This document shows positions 25,257-33,273 of a stretch of DNA of 64,000 nt, in pieces (the first letter of the stretch is position 1; each line of letters begins with the position of its first letter). The DNA lies in contig NZ_JAKGSB010000004.1 in NCBI RefSeq assembly GCF_021568905.1, positions 248,001-312,000 of the forward strand, read 5' to 3'. Below the pieces are notes generated by a model that made no database searches, was not told the origin of the DNA, and saw nothing but the letters and a program-made list of their open reading frames with translations. The position numbers and the translations under genes are program-made. Source of the DNA: Zavarzinia marina (GTDB lineage: Bacteria; Pseudomonadota; Alphaproteobacteria; Zavarziniales; Zavarziniaceae).

Positions 25257-26633
25257 CTACTGCGAGCCCATGCGGCGCACGGCCTGCGGCGTGAATTCGG
25301 AAGCGTCGAGATCGGCGTCGAACTCGAACATCTTCTCTTCGTTCTTCATGCCGAAGGTCAGATATTTGCCGGATTGCAGGTCGTGGGCGATTTCCGCCAC
25401 CGAGGAGCAGAGCGGCACGTCATAGGCGTTCGACAGCGGCCCGTCCTGCACCCGCCACAGGACGCCGCGCGTATCGTAGACGTCGACCAGGGTGATGTTC
25501 CAGCTGTCCTCGTCGAGATAGAAGGTGCGGCGGCCGTAGACGTGGCGCGAGCCTTCCTTCAGCTTCGAATCGACCACCCAGGCCCGGTGCAGCTCGTAAC
25601 GCATCAAGTCCTGGCGCATGTGGTTCGGGGTCAGAATGTCCTTGTAGGAATATTTCTCGTCCGCGATCTCATAATTGTTGTAACCCATGTAGATCTCGCG
25701 CTTGCCCTGCAGCTCGAAGCGGTAGCGGTCGGTGGCGCCGTTGTACATGTCGAACGTATCGGCGGGGGCGAGGCCGTCGGTCTGCGGCGCCGGATTGTCA
25801 TAGGCGATCTCGGGCGCGCGCAGCAGGCGCCGCGTGCCGGGGTTGTAGACCCAGGCCTGGCGCGGCAGTTCCTTGGCGTTGATCGTGTCGAGCACGAGGA
25901 CGATGGTGCCCGCCGACTTCGGCGGATAGGTGATGAAGTTCAGATAGGAGATGGCGATGTTGTTCAATTGCCCGATGTCGCTGACGTCGCCGATCTGATT
26001 GATGCCGGGGCCGTTGTAATGGGCGATGCCCTGGTCGTGGCCGCGCACCAGTTCGTAGGAGCCGTCGCGCGCGACCAGCGCCGCCGCGAAATAGCGCTTC
26101 ACCTTGAAGCCGCGATAGCGCAGCCGATGATTCCAGATCGCCTCGACGCCGGAATTGGGAATGGGGAACGGATTGCCGAGAAGGGCGTCGTTCAGCCCGT
26201 TCTGATCCTCGGTCATGGTCGCCGTCAGGGCGTTCCTGCGGTTGCCTTCGTAGAGCCGTTCCGGCAGGGCGCAGCTCCGCCGGCTCTGGTAGACCGGCAG
26301 GACATAGGTCGGATAGAGCTTCAGCAAGGCCATCTGGCCCGGGGTCAGGTTCGCCTGATATTGCGCCGCGTTCTGGCCGGTGATGGTGAACAGCGGCTTG
26401 TCCTCGGGAAACGGCGTCGGATAGTGCATGCCCGGGCGATAGGTCGCCGGCGGCCTGGTCACGCCGCCCTCCCAGGGCGGGATGGTGCCCGCCGCATTGC
26501 CCGCGCGTTCGGCCCCCATGGGGGTCAGGTCGCCGTCCAGGCGCGCCGCCTGTTCCGGTGTGACCTTGGCCGTCGCCGCCGTCGCGGTCAGACACGAAAT
26601 GACGCCGATGAAGGCAGCCGCTGCCGCACGCAT
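25257..26633 (-). CDS. DUF1329 family periplasmic/envelope protein
   Basis: A 458-aa protein with a signal peptide (MRAAAAAFIGVISCLTATAA-TAKV). The mature part begins with the family pattern AARLDGDLTPMGAERAGNAA, GTIPPWEGGVT, and later contains NQIGDVSDIGQLNNIAISYL and RRTFYLDEDSWNITLVDVYD. The family is thought to have a LolA/LolB-like fold. I chose the ATG at 26631-26633 because it gives a clean signal peptide. The DUF1302 gene follows after 16 bases, so the two form one operon. Confidence 0.9.
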   Translation of the reverse strand: MRAAAAAFIGVISCLTATAATAKVTPEQAARLDGDLTPMGAERAGNAAGTIPPWEGGVTRPPATYRPGMHYPTPFPEDKPLFTITGQNAAQYQANLTPGQMALLKLYPTYVLPVYQSRRSCALPERLYEGNRRNALTATMTEDQNGLNDALLGNPFPIPNSGVEAIWNHRLRYRGFKVKRYFAAALVARDGSYELVRGHDQGIAHYNGPGINQIGDVSDIGQLNNIAISYLNFITYPPKSAGTIVLVLDTINAKELPRQAWVYNPGTRRLLRAPEIAYDNPAPQTDGLAPADTFDMYNGATDRYRFELQGKREIYMGYNNYEIADEKYSYKDILTPNHMRQDLMRYELHRAWVVDSKLKEGSRHVYGRRTFYLDEDSWNITLVDVYDTRGVLWRVQDGPLSNAYDVPLCSSVAEIAHDLQSGKYLTFGMKNEEKMFEFDADLDASEFTPQAVRRMGSQ

Positions 26634-26961
26634 CCGTTTCCCCCCTGTTTTTCGGCGGCGGGAGGGGCCTTCCTCTTCGCCCCGCGCCCCGCCGCGCTTT
26701 TTCTGAACCAAGGGTGCAGAAGCCCGGACGGGTTGTGAATTCGTGTTCGGCTTTGCCGGTGGCGCCCGATCCGGGGTCCGAAACGGGCGGATTTCCGGGA
26801 TTTGCGCTTCGGTTTTATGGAATTCGACGCAGAACTACTCGCAAATCCGGGCGCACCCCGGGCGCAGTTCGACAAAACCCCCTCTGGTCAGAGGGGTGCC
26901 CTGATCCGCCCCTGCCGTCAGCATCGAAAGACAGGACTGAAGCGACGGGAGCGCTCGAAAA
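26634..26961. other. Divergent intergenic region (328 bases)
   Basis: Separates the DUF1329/DUF1302 operon from the rightward XRE gene. I see no credible gene in it. It contains the lux-box-like palindrome at 26879-26896 and a GAcGGGAG ribosome-binding site for the XRE gene; either direction could be regulated from it. Confidence 0.6.
26879..26896 (+). promoter_or_regulatory. Lux-box-like 18-bp palindrome 1
   Basis: CCCCTCTG-GT-CAGAGGGG is a perfect 18-bp dyad, the length and symmetry of LuxR/TraR-type operators. It lies 66 bases before the XRE start and about 240 bases before the divergent DUF1329 start. A second element with the same left arm lies before luxI. Confidence 0.7.
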
Positions 26962-27372
26962 ATGACCGTGAACAGCTCGATTTCGGCGCCTTCCCTCGAT
27001 CGGGAAATCGGGGCCTGGCTGCGCGGCCTGCGGGTCGTGCGCGGTCTCTCGCTGAGCGCGCTCGCCGACGGCGCCGACATCTGTCCGACCCGCGTCGAGG
27101 CGATCGAAAGCGGCGGCGCGACCGCCGATCTCCGGGAAATGGCGCGCCTGCTTGCCGCGATCGATCCCGAATTGCTGGGCCGCCTGGTCGAATTCGCCCT
27201 CACCGTCGGGGCGGCCGCCAATTCGATCGACGAGACCAACCAATTGTCGCAACTCGCCAGCCGCATCGTCGCGGCCTTCGGCGGCGTGCCCTCCACCGCG
27301 ACCCGCCATGCCGTGGCCGACCTCGTCGAAGCCATCGCCGGCTATGGCGCCGGGCGCCGCCTCAACAGTTGA
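26962..27372 (+). CDS. XRE-family helix-turn-helix protein
   Basis: A 136-aa protein whose N-terminal half is a Cro/XRE-type helix-turn-helix (IGAWLRGLRVVRGLSLSALA, DGADICPTRVEAIESG); the C-terminal part is helical and unrecognised. It lies directly upstream of luxI, has a perfect lux-box-like palindrome in its promoter region, and is followed by another before luxI. It may therefore be a quorum-controlled regulator that relays the signal. Targets are unknown. Confidence 0.82.
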   Translation: MTVNSSISAPSLDREIGAWLRGLRVVRGLSLSALADGADICPTRVEAIESGGATADLREMARLLAAIDPELLGRLVEFALTVGAAANSIDETNQLSQLASRIVAAFGGVPSTATRHAVADLVEAIAGYGAGRRLNS

Positions 27373-27392
27373 GATGCCATTTTTTACACAAT

Positions 27393-27410
27393 CCCCTCTG
27401 ATCAGACAGG
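27393..27410 (+). promoter_or_regulatory. Lux-box-like palindrome 2 upstream of luxI
   Basis: CCCCTCTG-AT-CAGACAGG shares its whole left arm with palindrome 1 and keeps six of eight symmetric positions. It lies 55 bases before the luxI ATG, a suitable place for autoinduction. Confidence 0.7.
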
Positions 27411-27465
27411 CGCCATGAGATAACCAAACGTTGTTCAATTTATCGCCACAACCATGGAGGCGATA

Positions 27466-28092
27466 ATGATCGACGTCATCGGTCCCTGGAACCGTATGCA
27501 TCACCAGGACACGCTCGAGGCCATGTTCCGCCTGCGTCATCAGGTCTTCGTCGAGGAGATGGGCTGGGACCTGCCGCTGGCCCGCAACGGCCGCGAGACG
27601 GATCAATTCGATACCGCCCGCACGATCTATCTGGTCTACCGCGACGAGGACGGGGCGGTCGCGGGGTCCATGCGCCTCATCCCGTCGGTCCTGCCCCATG
27701 TGCTGGGCGACGTCTTTCCCGAATTGTGCAGCGGGCCGGTGCCGCGCGGCCCGGCGATCTTCGAGAGCAGCCGCTCCTGCATCTCGCGGAAGGCCCGGCG
27801 CAAGGATCCGAACGGCATGATCTGGGGCGCGCTGACCTGCGGCATGATCGAATACGCCATGCTGCGCGAACTGGACTTCATCACCGCCGTCATGGACCGG
27901 CGCATGGTGGACATGGCGCGCGTCGCCGACTGGCACCTGAATCCGCTGGGGCCGGAGCGGCGGATCGCCGGTGGCGGCGTGGTCGCCGTGACCATGCCCA
28001 TCGACACGCACGCGCTCGATACGGTGCGTCTCCAGCGCGGGGTGCCGGACCCGGTACTGTCGCTGCGCTTCGCCGGCGCCAGAGCCGCCTGA
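27466..28092 (+). CDS. Acyl-homoserine-lactone synthase (LuxI family)
   Basis: A 208-aa autoinducer synthase. All hallmark residues are present: R24, F28 and W34 in FRLRHQVFVEEMGWDL, D46 and D49 in RETDQFD, R70 in GSMRLIP, and E100 and R103 in IFESSRSCISRK. The ATG at 27466 is chosen over 27454 because GGAGG lies 7 bases upstream. The acyl chain length cannot be deduced. The cognate receptor is probably the convergent luxR. Confidence 0.96.
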   Translation: MIDVIGPWNRMHHQDTLEAMFRLRHQVFVEEMGWDLPLARNGRETDQFDTARTIYLVYRDEDGAVAGSMRLIPSVLPHVLGDVFPELCSGPVPRGPAIFESSRSCISRKARRKDPNGMIWGALTCGMIEYAMLRELDFITAVMDRRMVDMARVADWHLNPLGPERRIAGGGVVAVTMPIDTHALDTVRLQRGVPDPVLSLRFAGARAA

Positions 28093-28104
28093 GGGAACGC
28101 CGCC

Positions 28105-28887
28105 TCAGGGCTGGATCAGGCCGAGGCGGATCGCCGTCACCACCAGTTGCATGCGTGTGGAGGCGCTGAACTTGCGCTTGGCGCCTTCCACATGCCAATG
28201 GACCGTGGTCTCGCTGATGCTCAGGATCTGGCTGATCGCCCAGTCCGACTTGCCGGCGGCGACCCAGTGCAGGCATTCGTGCTCGCGCGGGGTCAGTTTC
28301 GGCACTTCTTCCCCGAGGCCGCGCCCCGAAAGCGCGAGGAGCCTGTCGTGCAGCCCGAGCCCCAGATAGCGCAGCTTGTGGATGAGGCGGGGATCGTCGT
28401 CCACCTGGCCGCCGGCGAAGGTCACTTCCGCCCGATAACCCTTGGGGCCGTGGATCGGAATGGTCAGGCCGGTGTGCAGGCCGAAGGCCCGCGCCTCCTG
28501 CATCACGCGGCGCCCGGCGGGGCGCACGCCGCGCGCCGCATTGGCCCAGGTGAAGGGGTTCAATTCGGTCGCGGCACGGCGGAACACGGGATCGACCAGG
28601 GCGAAGTCGTTGGCGATGTAATGCTCCACCCAGGCTTCGGGCATGCGCACCATCATCAGGGCCTGGTCCGGCATCTGGGTGCCGCGCGGCACCTCCATGC
28701 AGGCGCCATGAACGAAGCCATGGTCCGTGGCGAAACGTGTCACCACGTCGAAGCAGCTTTCGGCGGTCTCGGCCGCGCCGATGCTGTCGACCATGTCGAG
28801 GAAACGGTTCAAACCCTGCCCCGCGCGTTCAATGCCCGCGCCGATTGTCCACCGCTTCGCGGATTTCGCCAAGTACCCGCGCGTCAT
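28105..28887 (-). CDS. LuxR-family quorum-sensing regulator
   Basis: About 260 aa: an N-terminal autoinducer-binding domain (around MPEAWVEHYIANDFALVDPV and FGLHTGLTIPIHGPKGYRAE) and a C-terminal GerE helix-turn-helix (LTPREHECLHWVAAGKSDWA, ISQILSISETTVHWHVEGAK). It converges on luxI, with 12 bases between stops. The start is uncertain: ATGs lie at 28917, 28887 and 28794, and a TTG at 28812; the first two overlap the neighbouring gene. The family's usual length favours a start nearer 28812 or 28794. Confidence 0.93.
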   Translation of the reverse strand: MTRGYLAKSAKRWTIGAGIERAGQGLNRFLDMVDSIGAAETAESCFDVVTRFATDHGFVHGACMEVPRGTQMPDQALMMVRMPEAWVEHYIANDFALVDPVFRRAATELNPFTWANAARGVRPAGRRVMQEARAFGLHTGLTIPIHGPKGYRAEVTFAGGQVDDDPRLIHKLRYLGLGLHDRLLALSGRGLGEEVPKLTPREHECLHWVAAGKSDWAISQILSISETTVHWHVEGAKRKFSASTRMQLVVTAIRLGLIQP

Positions 28888-29149
28888 CCAAGAGTCGATT
28901 GAGGGCCGAAACGCCATGATCGCGGCGGATGCGTTCCACGATGAAGATCAGCATGGCTTCGAGATCGGCGATCGGCAACGGCCGGCGGTTGCCGCCCCGC
29001 TGGGTCGCCTGGCGCCACTCCTCCTCCAGCAGGTGACGGAGCGCGCCGTCGCCGAAGGCATTGGCGACACAATCCGCGGCGGCGCGGAAGCGCGCGAACG
29101 CCGGATCGTCTTCCGTCCCATTCCAGGCGCCGCCGGGGCTGTCGGGCAT
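28829..29149 (-). CDS. Hypothetical protein upstream of luxR
   Basis: A 106-aa, mostly helical, charged protein (MPDSPGGAWNGTEDDPAFAR, LRHLLEEEWRQATQRGGNRR, LEAMLIFIVERIRRDHGVSA). No domain recognised. It shares the luxR strand and its 3' end overlaps the luxR reading frame, implying one transcript. Codon use is like its neighbours. Small unknown genes beside luxIR pairs are sometimes modulators, but nothing here proves that. Confidence 0.65.
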   Translation of the reverse strand: MPDSPGGAWNGTEDDPAFARFRAAADCVANAFGDGALRHLLEEEWRQATQRGGNRRPLPIADLEAMLIFIVERIRRDHGVSALNRLLDDARVLGEIREAVDNRRGH

Positions 29150-29202
29150 TCCAATACCTACCGATAGTTGATAAGTCGATTATGACACCACCGTACGCCA
29201 GA

Positions 29203-29730
29203 TCAAGCACCGTCTTGCCATCCGCCTGGCCGCGACCCCGCATCGCGCCAGAACCTCAGGCAGATATCCCACTGGCCCCGCGCCTCCGCTCCGGCGATCT
29301 CGAACAGCAGGGCGCGCAGCCCCGCCGCCTCCGCTTCGAGGCCGCACAGCGACAGGCAGCGCAGGATCCGGGTCAGGCGCAGGTGGTTGTGGTCGGCGGC
29401 CCCGAGCCAGCCGTCGAAAGCGCCGGGAAAGCCGTCGCCGCGCCGAAAGACGGTACCGCGCCGCGCGATGCCGTAGAACCCCATCATCGTGTCGAGAGAG
29501 GCGAGGAGCGAGCCCCGCAGCGCCTCGTCGGCCCCGATCTCGGCCGCGTCCGCCGGCGTCAGAAGGGGGGCGTCGTCATTGGCGCGGCTCGTCTCGGGCA
29601 CGGGAAACAGCCATTGGATGAAGTCGTGGCGGGCTTCCAGCCAGCGCGGATCCTGGCGGCGGATCTCGCCGATCATGCGCCCGGCGCCGTCCGGCGCGCG
29701 CCCGGCCTGGAAATCAGTGAGCCTGCTCAC
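29203..29730 (-). CDS. Opioid growth factor receptor-like (OGFr_N) domain protein
   Basis: A 175-aa protein with the OGFr_N pattern RWLEARHDFIQWLFPVPETS, NDDAPLLTPADAAEIGADEA, SLDTMMGFYGI and DHNHLRLTRILRCLSLCGLE. Bacterial members are of unknown function; the opioid name comes from the eukaryotic protein and says nothing of its role here. It may share a transcript with the downstream 106-aa gene and luxR, as all three run leftward. Confidence 0.82.
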   Translation of the reverse strand: MSRLTDFQAGRAPDGAGRMIGEIRRQDPRWLEARHDFIQWLFPVPETSRANDDAPLLTPADAAEIGADEALRGSLLASLDTMMGFYGIARRGTVFRRGDGFPGAFDGWLGAADHNHLRLTRILRCLSLCGLEAEAAGLRALLFEIAGAEARGQWDICLRFWRDAGSRPGGWQDGA

Positions 29731-29821
29731 AGCCGCCGCCTCCTTCCCGTTGCATCATCATCACCGGACGGTCATCGTTCGGTCCTGATTTGGCCATGGC
29801 CCGAACCAACCATGGCGGGCC

Positions 29822-29851
29822 GGCCTGAGTCGGGATGGCCTGAGTCGGGAT
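29822..29851. repeat. Tandem 15-bp duplication GGCCTGAGTCGGGAT x2
   Basis: Two exact copies of GGCCTGAGTCGGGAT back to back, followed by a partial third (ggccgggat), in the 208-base gap upstream of the DUF4139 gene. No coding frame is evident. It may be simple slippage. Confidence 0.7.
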
Positions 29852-29938
29852 GGCCGGGATCCGGACCGGCCCGATTCCGGCCGAATCATGCGTCACCTGT
29901 CAAACATCCCGATCTGAATCCTTTGGGGGGAGACAATA

Positions 29939-32026
29939 ATGCGGAATCGCCTCGCCGTCGGGCTGGCCGTCGTCGGCCTCGGCCTCGGCGTCAGCCATCT
30001 GGCCCTTGCCGCCGACCTGCAGCTCGAACGGGTCATGCTGTCGACCGGCGGCGTCGGCTATTTCGAATATGAAGCGACCGTCGCGGGCGACGCCAGCCTG
30101 ACCCTCGACGTGCCGCTCGATCAGGTCGACGACATCCTGAAGAGCCTCGTCGTGTTCGACGACAAGGGCGGTATCGGCGGGGTCGAACTGCCGGGCCGGC
30201 AGCCCATGGACCAATTGTTCCGCGACCTGCCCTTCGGGCCGGAGGCGCTGTCGTCGCCCGTCGCCCTGCTCAATGCGCTTCAGGGCAGCGACGTGATCGC
30301 GACCGGCGCCCGCATCCTGACCGGGCGCCTCCTGAACGTCGAGCCGGAAGTCCAGACCCTGCCCAACGGCGGCGGCACCATCACCCGCCATCGCCTGACC
30401 CTGCTGACGACGGAAGGTCTGCAGCAACTGGTGCTGGAGAATGCCGAGGCCGTGAAATTCGCCGATCCGGCACTCCAGGCCCAGGTCGACAAGGCGCTGC
30501 GTATCCTGGCGGAATCCCATGCCCGCGACCGCCGCAGCCTGACCATCACCACGAACGGCACCGGCAGCCGCAAGCTGCGCGTCGCCTATGTCACCGAGGC
30601 GCCGCTGTGGAAGACCTCCTATCGCCTGACCATGCCGGCGGCGGCGGATGCCGAAAGCGCCCGTCTCCAAGGCTGGGCCGTGATCGAGAACATGAGCGGC
30701 CAGGACTGGAAGGACGTCGAACTCACCCTGGTCTCCGGCAGCCCGGTCACCTTCCGCCAGGCGCTCTATACCGCCTATTACATCGACCGCCAGGAAATCC
30801 CGGTCGAGGTCGTCGGCCGGATCCTGCCCAATGTCGACACCGGCGCCAGCGCCTATGAGGTCGCGGCCGAAGGTGCCGCCCTTGGGGATGGTGCCGCCGA
30901 CCGTTCGCGGCCCGACCGGGCCCGCACGCTCGCCGCCGGCGCCCTCGGCGACGTGCCGCCGCCCCCGCCGCCGGTGCTGGCCGCCCCGGCCCCCATGCCG
31001 GAAGCCGCCTATAAGGACGTAGAGTCAACGATCGTGGCTGGCGGCAGCGGCACCGTAGCCTCGACCGAAGCCCTGACCCAGGTCGTGTTCCGCCTCGAAC
31101 AGCCGGTCTCGGTCAGCTCCGGGCGCTCGCTCTCGGTGCCCATCGTCGATCGCGACGTGATGGCATCCCGCCTCGCGCTCTATCAGCCGGGCGTCCACGC
31201 CCAGCACCCTCTCGCCAGCGTCCGCCTCACCAATGACGGCGACACGGGCCTGCCGCCCGGCATTCTCACCCTCTACGAGCGGGACGAGCGCGGCTTCGGC
31301 TATGTCGGCGACGCCCGGCTGTCGGTGCTGCCGGCGGGCGACGACCGCATGATCTCCTACGCCCTCGACCAGAAGATCCGCCTCGATCGCTCGGAAAGCA
31401 GCGACGCCGTCCTGCAATCCGGCAGCATCGCGCGCGGTGTCTTCAACTACTCGCGCGTCCAGAAGCAGGTCTTCACCTATAAGATCGCGGCGCCCCCGCG
31501 CGAGGACCGCAGCATGGTCCTCGAACTGCCGAAACTGTCTGGCTACGACCTGGTCCAGCCGACCGAAGGCGTCGAGGAGACGGACCGCTACTGGCGCATC
31601 CCCGTCGCGCTCGAGGCCGGCAAGACCAGGACGGTCGAAATCGTCGCCCAGCGCACCGTCGACAGTACGATCGCCATCGGCGGCCTGAGTGACAGCCAGC
31701 TCGCCTATTACGCCGCGTCCGAGGCGGTCGATGCCAAGACCAGGGAGGCGTTCGAGCAATTGGCCAAGCTGAAGGCGGTCCAGGTCGAGGCCGACCGCAA
31801 GGTCGGCGATCTGACCGGCCGCATGCGCGACCTGAACGACGAGCAGCGCCGCCTGCGCGACAATCTCCAGGCCGTGCCGCGCGACAGCGACATCTACCGC
31901 CGCTACCTCGACAAGCTGGACGATCAGGAAACCGCGATCGAGACTCTTCAGGAGGAGATCGCCGAGGGCAAGGAAGCCTCGGCCGCCGCGCGAAAGGCGG
32001 TGGAAGACTTCATCGCCAAACTCTGA
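29939..32026 (+). CDS. DUF4139 domain-containing exported protein
   Basis: A 695-aa protein with a signal peptide (cleaved near SHLALA-ADLQLERVML). The start follows a very strong GGGGGGAG site. The N-terminal part has VMLSTGGVGYFEYEATVAGD and a ...VDDILKSLVVFDDKGG pattern; the centre has the DUF4139 region (KLRVAYVTEAPLWKTSYRL, GWAVIENMSGQDWKDVELTL, SGSPVTFRQALYTAYY). A proline-rich linker (about residues 338-352) precedes the second half, and the C-terminus is coiled coil (EDLN-type DEQRRLRDNLQAVPRDSDIY). Function unknown; likely periplasmic or surface. Confidence 0.88.
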   Translation: MRNRLAVGLAVVGLGLGVSHLALAADLQLERVMLSTGGVGYFEYEATVAGDASLTLDVPLDQVDDILKSLVVFDDKGGIGGVELPGRQPMDQLFRDLPFGPEALSSPVALLNALQGSDVIATGARILTGRLLNVEPEVQTLPNGGGTITRHRLTLLTTEGLQQLVLENAEAVKFADPALQAQVDKALRILAESHARDRRSLTITTNGTGSRKLRVAYVTEAPLWKTSYRLTMPAAADAESARLQGWAVIENMSGQDWKDVELTLVSGSPVTFRQALYTAYYIDRQEIPVEVVGRILPNVDTGASAYEVAAEGAALGDGAADRSRPDRARTLAAGALGDVPPPPPPVLAAPAPMPEAAYKDVESTIVAGGSGTVASTEALTQVVFRLEQPVSVSSGRSLSVPIVDRDVMASRLALYQPGVHAQHPLASVRLTNDGDTGLPPGILTLYERDERGFGYVGDARLSVLPAGDDRMISYALDQKIRLDRSESSDAVLQSGSIARGVFNYSRVQKQVFTYKIAAPPREDRSMVLELPKLSGYDLVQPTEGVEETDRYWRIPVALEAGKTRTVEIVAQRTVDSTIAIGGLSDSQLAYYAASEAVDAKTREAFEQLAKLKAVQVEADRKVGDLTGRMRDLNDEQRRLRDNLQAVPRDSDIYRRYLDKLDDQETAIETLQEEIAEGKEASAAARKAVEDFIAKL

Positions 32027-32040
32027 TCCGCCATCGGCAT

Positions 32041-32072
32041 CACGGGATGGCGCCCTCCGGGGCCATCCCGTG
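32041..32072 (+). terminator. Hairpin after the DUF4139 gene
   Basis: CACGGGATGGC and GCCATCCCGTG form a perfect 11-bp stem with a 10-base loop, 15 bases after the stop codon. Only two T residues follow directly, so termination may be partial. It lies before the DUF3592 gene. Confidence 0.6.
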
Positions 32073-32092
32073 TTGCCCGCGATGCGCGGTGG

Positions 32093-32596
32093 GTGGATCA
32101 TGCGGTCATGTTTGCGCGCGGCCGTCTGACCCGAATCCTCATCGTCACGATCTTCGCCCTGGCGGCCGCCTGGGCCACGGCGGCGGGCATGCGCGCGGCC
32201 AGCGACCTCTGGCGCCAGCCCGACTGGCCCGCCGCCACGGCGGAAGTGACCGACGTGCTCCGCGAGAGCGCGGCGGACGAGGATGGGCGCTACCGTCTCG
32301 AACTGCGTTTCATGGCCCCCGGCCCGGTCAGCGTCACCACGACGACGGCCGACGTGATCGGCGAGGAACGCCTGGCGATCCTGCGCGAGAGCGCCGGCGA
32401 AGGCCGCCGCCCCACGGTGCTGCTCTATTTCGACCCGGACCATCCGGCCGACGTCCGCCTGTCGCGCCAGAGCGGCGGCGCAAGGGCGCTGGCCGCCGCC
32501 TATGGCCTGCTGGCGCTGGTCGCCGCCGGCCTCTCCCTGCTCGCCTTCCGGCTGGCGGCGGGGCTGATGCTCAGCCCTGCAGGATCCCGGCCATGA
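32093..32596 (+). CDS. DUF3592-like membrane protein
   Basis: A 167-aa protein with an N-terminal membrane segment (ILIVTIFALAAAWATAAGMR), a soluble domain with WPAATAEVTDVL, YRLELRFMAPGPVSVTTTTA and VLLYFDPDHPADVRL, and a C-terminal membrane segment (LLALVAAGLSLLAFRLAAGL). This is the DUF3592 layout. The GTG at 32093 is used; an ATG at 32108 is possible. The 3' end overlaps the convergent lysoplasmalogenase gene by 26 bases. Confidence 0.75.
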   Translation: MDHAVMFARGRLTRILIVTIFALAAAWATAAGMRAASDLWRQPDWPAATAEVTDVLRESAADEDGRYRLELRFMAPGPVSVTTTTADVIGEERLAILRESAGEGRRPTVLLYFDPDHPADVRLSRQSGGARALAAAYGLLALVAAGLSLLAFRLAAGLMLSPAGSRP

Positions 32597-33266
32597 GGAG
32601 ATATTGGGCGGCGTAATAGGTGCCCCAGATCAGGTGATGCACGCCGCCGAAGGGTTTGCCGAATTTGGCCACCGCGATCATCGCGTCCGAGCCCATGAAC
32701 AGCAGTGCGCCGATGACGACCAGCATGGAGGGCGGCGGCAGGAGAAGCGCGCCCACGACCATGACCACGATCACCGTCATATAGAGCGCGACCGGCCCCG
32801 CCATCTCGCCGAAGCCGCCCTTGAGCTGGCCGTGCAGCATGCCGGCGGCACCGATCACCACGGCCACGCCGATCAGCCGCGCCATGTCGAGGCGGAGGCC
32901 GAAATGGCTCAGCACATAGGCGAAGATGGCGATATAGGCGAGATGGGCGATCAGGAAGGCGCCCAGCCCGAAGACGAACCACTTCTTCTCGTCGCGCAGC
33001 GCCAGGAAGATGTCGCCCAGGGTGGAGAAGGCCAGCGCCGCCACCAGCAGCAGGCCGATCAGCGAACCGCCGGGCAGGGAGACCGCCGTCAGCAGCGCGA
33101 GCGCCCCGACCGGCAGTGCCTTCAGCCACGGCATCAGCGGATACCAGGCGCCGCCCGTGCGCCCCAGATAGATCACGGAACTGACCAGGGAGACGACGAA
33201 CAGCGCATAGCGCATCATGTCCAGCCCATCGCCCCGCGCATCCAGCAGGGGAACGCTCATCAGCAT
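32571..33266 (-). CDS. Lysoplasmalogenase, YhhN/TMEM86 family
   Basis: A 231-aa protein with about eight hydrophobic segments. Family motifs are visible: MPWLKALPVGALALL, FSTLGDIFLALRDEKKWFVF and GLGAFLIAHLAYIAIF, and the C-terminal GALLFMGSDAMIAVAKF. These match the YhhN family, which cleaves the vinyl-ether bond of lysoplasmalogens in eukaryotic members; the bacterial substrate is less sure. Several ATG starts exist (33266, 33260, 33218). Confidence 0.88.
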   Translation of the reverse strand: MLMSVPLLDARGDGLDMMRYALFVVSLVSSVIYLGRTGGAWYPLMPWLKALPVGALALLTAVSLPGGSLIGLLLVAALAFSTLGDIFLALRDEKKWFVFGLGAFLIAHLAYIAIFAYVLSHFGLRLDMARLIGVAVVIGAAGMLHGQLKGGFGEMAGPVALYMTVIVVMVVGALLLPPPSMLVVIGALLFMGSDAMIAVAKFGKPFGGVHHLIWGTYYAAQYLLMAGILQG

Positions 33267-33273
33267 GTCGGCC

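Noticed and set aside
22577-25294. A 905-aa plus-strand frame opposite the DUF1302 gene
   Set aside because: No recognisable domain and it overlaps TetR and DUF1302 genes that have clear signatures.
29822-29851. Repeated operator for the DUF4139 gene
   Set aside because: The two units are simple direct duplications without dyad symmetry, and no promoter elements line up with them.
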